Source of the DNA: Mesorhizobium sp. B2-7-2
GTDB taxonomy: Bacteria > Pseudomonadota > Alphaproteobacteria > Rhizobiales > Rhizobiaceae
DNA length: 64,000 nt
Direction: 5' to 3'
NCBI RefSeq assembly: GCF_006440775.1
Contig: NZ_VFTZ01000011.1
Coordinates: 124,001 to 188,000 of the forward strand
Shown: positions 61,979 through 64,000 of the stretch, in pieces
Layout of the letters: the number at the start of each line of letters is the position of its first letter
How positions within the stretch are numbered: position 1 is the stretch's first letter
The notes under the pieces: generated by a model
Databases searched by the model: none
Told to the model about the DNA's origin: nothing
Seen by the model: the letters and a program-made list of their open reading frames with translations, nothing else
Program-made: the position numbers and the translations under genes

Positions 61979-63490
61979 TTACTGCGCGGGCTTCTTGTGC
62001 AGTCTGGTAATCGTGACCTTGCGGGGCGGAAAGCCGAGTGCCTGCGGCACTTCAATCGTGCGGTGGATGGTGTCCATCAAGTAGCCGGCCTTCGCCAACT
62101 CTTCGAAAACATCCGAGGACGATTCCCTGTCATCGGTAAGCACGAGCACCGCCGGCTCGCGGATCGACCTGGCGAAGTCCGGCGTCTCGTCATCGAGCGC
62201 GATGAGGTCGGCATCGACCAGGCGCAGATTGCCGACCCAGAACCAGCTCGAGACCACGGTCTTGACCGGTCCGTCGGCGTTGATCTGGTCGTAAAGCGAG
62301 CGGTAATCCATGCGCACGATGCTGCCGCGGCTGTCGCCGCCGTGCAGATGCATGTACCAGCTCAGCGGCAGCACCAATATGGCAAGCAGAGCGCCGACGA
62401 AGACAATGGTGGCATGCGTCTTTCGGCCTCTCTGGCCCATGGCGTCGAAGCGCATGGCGAGCGCCGCGGGCAAGAGGATGAAGATCGGTAGCATCCAGCG
62501 GTCGCGAAACTGGGTGATGCCGGCCGCCAATACGACTGTGACCATGACCACAAGACCGAGTACGATCGCCCGCCACAACAGCTTTTCCGGCCACCGTACC
62601 GGGTGAGGCGTATCCGTCCGTTTTCTTGTCGCCAGGACGTAGGCGACGGCAAAAATCGCGACCGGCAGTCCAGCGAAATTGACGATCGCGTTGACCAGTC
62701 TGCGGATGCCGAGAAGCGCCGTTTTCGCAACGCTGCCGCCTTCGGCGACGCCCAGGCCCCCCTGGTGCGCGAGCAGATCTTCCAGATGTGTCAGGCTCCA
62801 ATAAAGCGTCGGCAGGCAGGCAAGGACCGCCACCGCCACGCCGATTGCGAAACGGCGGTCGAAGATCGCCTCACGCGTTTCGCGAACCGACAGAGATGCC
62901 AGGAACAGGGCGGCAAGGAAGATGACGATGTTGTACTTCGACAGCATCGCGGCCGCCGTCGCCAGGCCGAAAAACGCATAGGCGATGGCCGATCGCCGCT
63001 TCTCCACCTCGACCAGCGCCAGAAACAGCAGCGAGGTGAAACAGAATATGGCGACCGAGTGGGTGAGGGCGTGCTGCATCTCCCAGAAGATCTGGGGAAA
63101 CAGCAGCAATCCGAACATACCGGCCGCCGCGGCGCGGTTCGAGTAGCCGAGGCGGCGTATGGCGGTGAAATAGGCGACCAGCCCCGCGGCCAGCAGGCCG
63201 TACTTGACGATCTTGAGGGCAAGAACGCTGGTTCCGACCAGCGAGGCCGCAAGCGTCGCCAGCCAGGTGTATAGAGGCGGCTGCGAGCTGCCGTAGCCGG
63301 CGGCCAGGAACCGCATTTCCGTCAATTGCTCTGCATCGTCGACACCGACGCCCGTGCCCCCAACATGGGACAGCAGGGCCATCATGACGATCTGGGTCAG
63401 GCAGTAGAGGAGGACCGACGCAACCGCCGCGCTGAATGGACCGACCCGTTCATCGCAGAGCCAATCGGTCCATTTCTCTAGTTGCCGCAA
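61979..63490 (-). CDS. GT39/ArnT-like glycosyltransferase family membrane protein
   Basis: 503 aa with about eleven hydrophobic helices. The first loop has DDAEQLTEMRF and SSQPPLYTWL, typical of the PMT_2/ArnT fold that uses lipid-linked sugars on the periplasmic face. C-terminal 100 residues are soluble. 16 bp upstream of the DddP-like gene, possibly co-transcribed, but not obviously related in function. Confidence 0.82.
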   Translation of the reverse strand: MRQLEKWTDWLCDERVGPFSAAVASVLLYCLTQIVMMALLSHVGGTGVGVDDAEQLTEMRFLAAGYGSSQPPLYTWLATLAASLVGTSVLALKIVKYGLLAAGLVAYFTAIRRLGYSNRAAAAGMFGLLLFPQIFWEMQHALTHSVAIFCFTSLLFLALVEVEKRRSAIAYAFFGLATAAAMLSKYNIVIFLAALFLASLSVRETREAIFDRRFAIGVAVAVLACLPTLYWSLTHLEDLLAHQGGLGVAEGGSVAKTALLGIRRLVNAIVNFAGLPVAIFAVAYVLATRKRTDTPHPVRWPEKLLWRAIVLGLVVMVTVVLAAGITQFRDRWMLPIFILLPAALAMRFDAMGQRGRKTHATIVFVGALLAILVLPLSWYMHLHGGDSRGSIVRMDYRSLYDQINADGPVKTVVSSWFWVGNLRLVDADLIALDDETPDFARSIREPAVLVLTDDRESSSDVFEELAKAGYLMDTIHRTIEVPQALGFPPRKVTITRLHKKPAQ

Positions 63491-63575
63491 GGGGACGGTC
63501 TTCTCCTGCTGGTGCGCCGGTAGCGGGCTCGGACCATGCCATAGCTACCGACGCAATCCAACAATTCGCGGGGCT

Positions 63576-64000
63576 TCAGGTCCGCATCTTCTCGCCGCTC
63601 GGGTCGAAAGGCGGCTCGATATTGATGCGGGCCGGGCGGCGGTGGCCGAGAATCTCGATCTCGAACAGGCCGGCGCTTTCGTCCTCGGCAAGAGCGGCCG
63701 GCACATAGCCCTGCGCCATCGACATCTGCACGTAATGCGCGTAGCCGCCCGACGTCACCCAGCCGACGACGCGCCAGTCTCCGTCGACGATGCCGCGCAC
63801 GGCCGAAGCGCCTTCCGCGGCTCTCGAGCCACGCACTTCCTTGCCTGATGTGTCGAAGCGCGGCGCGCCGTAGCCATGCGGCTTCTCGACCGTGCCGTAG
63901 TCCTTGCCGACCTTGGCCCAGATCGGCTCGTCGCCCATCACGTCGGCATCGGCAGCGTCGACGATGAAGGAGACCCGGCGCAGCTTCGGCCCTTCGGCAT
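63576..64000 (-). CDS. GcvT-family dehydrogenase C-terminus, 5' part beyond the window
   Basis: The frame is open to base 64000 (EGPKLRRVSFIVDAADADVM ...) and ends at 63576. It shows the GcvT_C pattern (GWVTSGGYAHYVQMSMAQGYV, FEIEILG). It is the C-terminus of a further FAD/GcvT-type dehydrogenase. The start is not in the window, so its subfamily is not determined. Confidence 0.85.
   Translation of the reverse strand, partial: AEGPKLRRVSFIVDAADADVMGDEPIWAKVGKDYGTVEKPHGYGAPRFDTSGKEVRGSRAAEGASAVRGIVDGDWRVVGWVTSGGYAHYVQMSMAQGYVPAALAEDESAGLFEIEILGHRRPARINIEPPFDPSGEKMRT

Noticed and set aside
1..64000. CRISPR array, tRNA or rRNA genes, integrase or transposase
   Set aside because: No regularly spaced repeats, cloverleaf-like sequences or recombinase motifs found on reading; only small palindromic repeats were seen.

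Overview
The window looks like a chromosomal segment of an alphaproteobacterium of the order Rhizobiales, most likely Mesorhizobium or a close relative. The reasons are the high GC content, dense ATGA/GTGA-coupled operons, several small DUF1127 genes, intergenic palindromic repeats, a soxBDAG sarcosine oxidase operon, and the many GcvT-type FAD dehydrogenases. The species call is inference. I saw no tRNA, rRNA, CRISPR array, transposase, prophage or integrase.

Layout. (1) 1-7144, minus strand: a tightly overlapping operon with two FAD/GcvT demethylating dehydrogenases (one cut by the window start), an aminotransferase and a homocysteine S-methyltransferase, headed by an XRE-cupin regulator. 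(2) 7378-9539: a nitroreductase convergent with a 14-TM MFS exporter. (3) 9705-14842, minus: soxB-soxD-soxA-soxG, heterotetrameric sarcosine oxidase. (4) 15036-17982: an MscS-type channel and a small exported protein. (5) 18242-26099, plus: a glycan-type operon with a HAD-UbiA fusion, DprE1-like oxidase, EamA/SMR-like flippase subunit, extended SDR, class III aminotransferase, polytopic membrane protein and FkbM methyltransferase. It resembles polyprenyl-phosphate pentose (arabinose) synthesis. (6) 26255-34538: another GcvT-family dehydrogenase, a PurC, a DUF1194 protein, a NitT/TauT-type ABC transporter and a GlxA/GbdR-type AraC regulator. (7) 34784-39393: small DUF1127 genes, a LysR regulator, an esterase and an acyltransferase.

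(8) 39403-57476 holds the most interesting system, spread over several operons: a RamA-like corrinoid reactivase, a pterin-binding methyltransferase, MetF, a MetV-like Cys-rich protein, a small 'virulence factor' domain protein, a corrinoid protein, a non-pyrrolysine MttB-family methyltransferase, a DUF1638 protein, a QueG-like Fe-S protein and a zinc homocysteine methyltransferase. Together they form a dissected cobalamin-dependent methyl-transfer system that could join a quaternary-amine methyl donor, methyl-THF and homocysteine on one corrinoid protein (inference). Two near-identical 22-bp inverted repeats (arms GATATAAAGA/TCTTTATATC) precede the pterin-binding gene and the homocysteine methyltransferase gene. 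They resemble operators of SahR-type methionine regulators.

(9) 57633-64000: an XRE regulator divergent from a desaturase, a PhnD-like protein, a DddP-like M24 enzyme whose metal-ligand spacing matches the DMSP lyase DddP, a GT39-like protein and the end of a fourth GcvT-family protein. Overall the window is rich in metabolism of methylated amines (betaine, dimethylglycine, sarcosine) and possibly sulfonium compounds, with methyl groups passing to folate and methionine.
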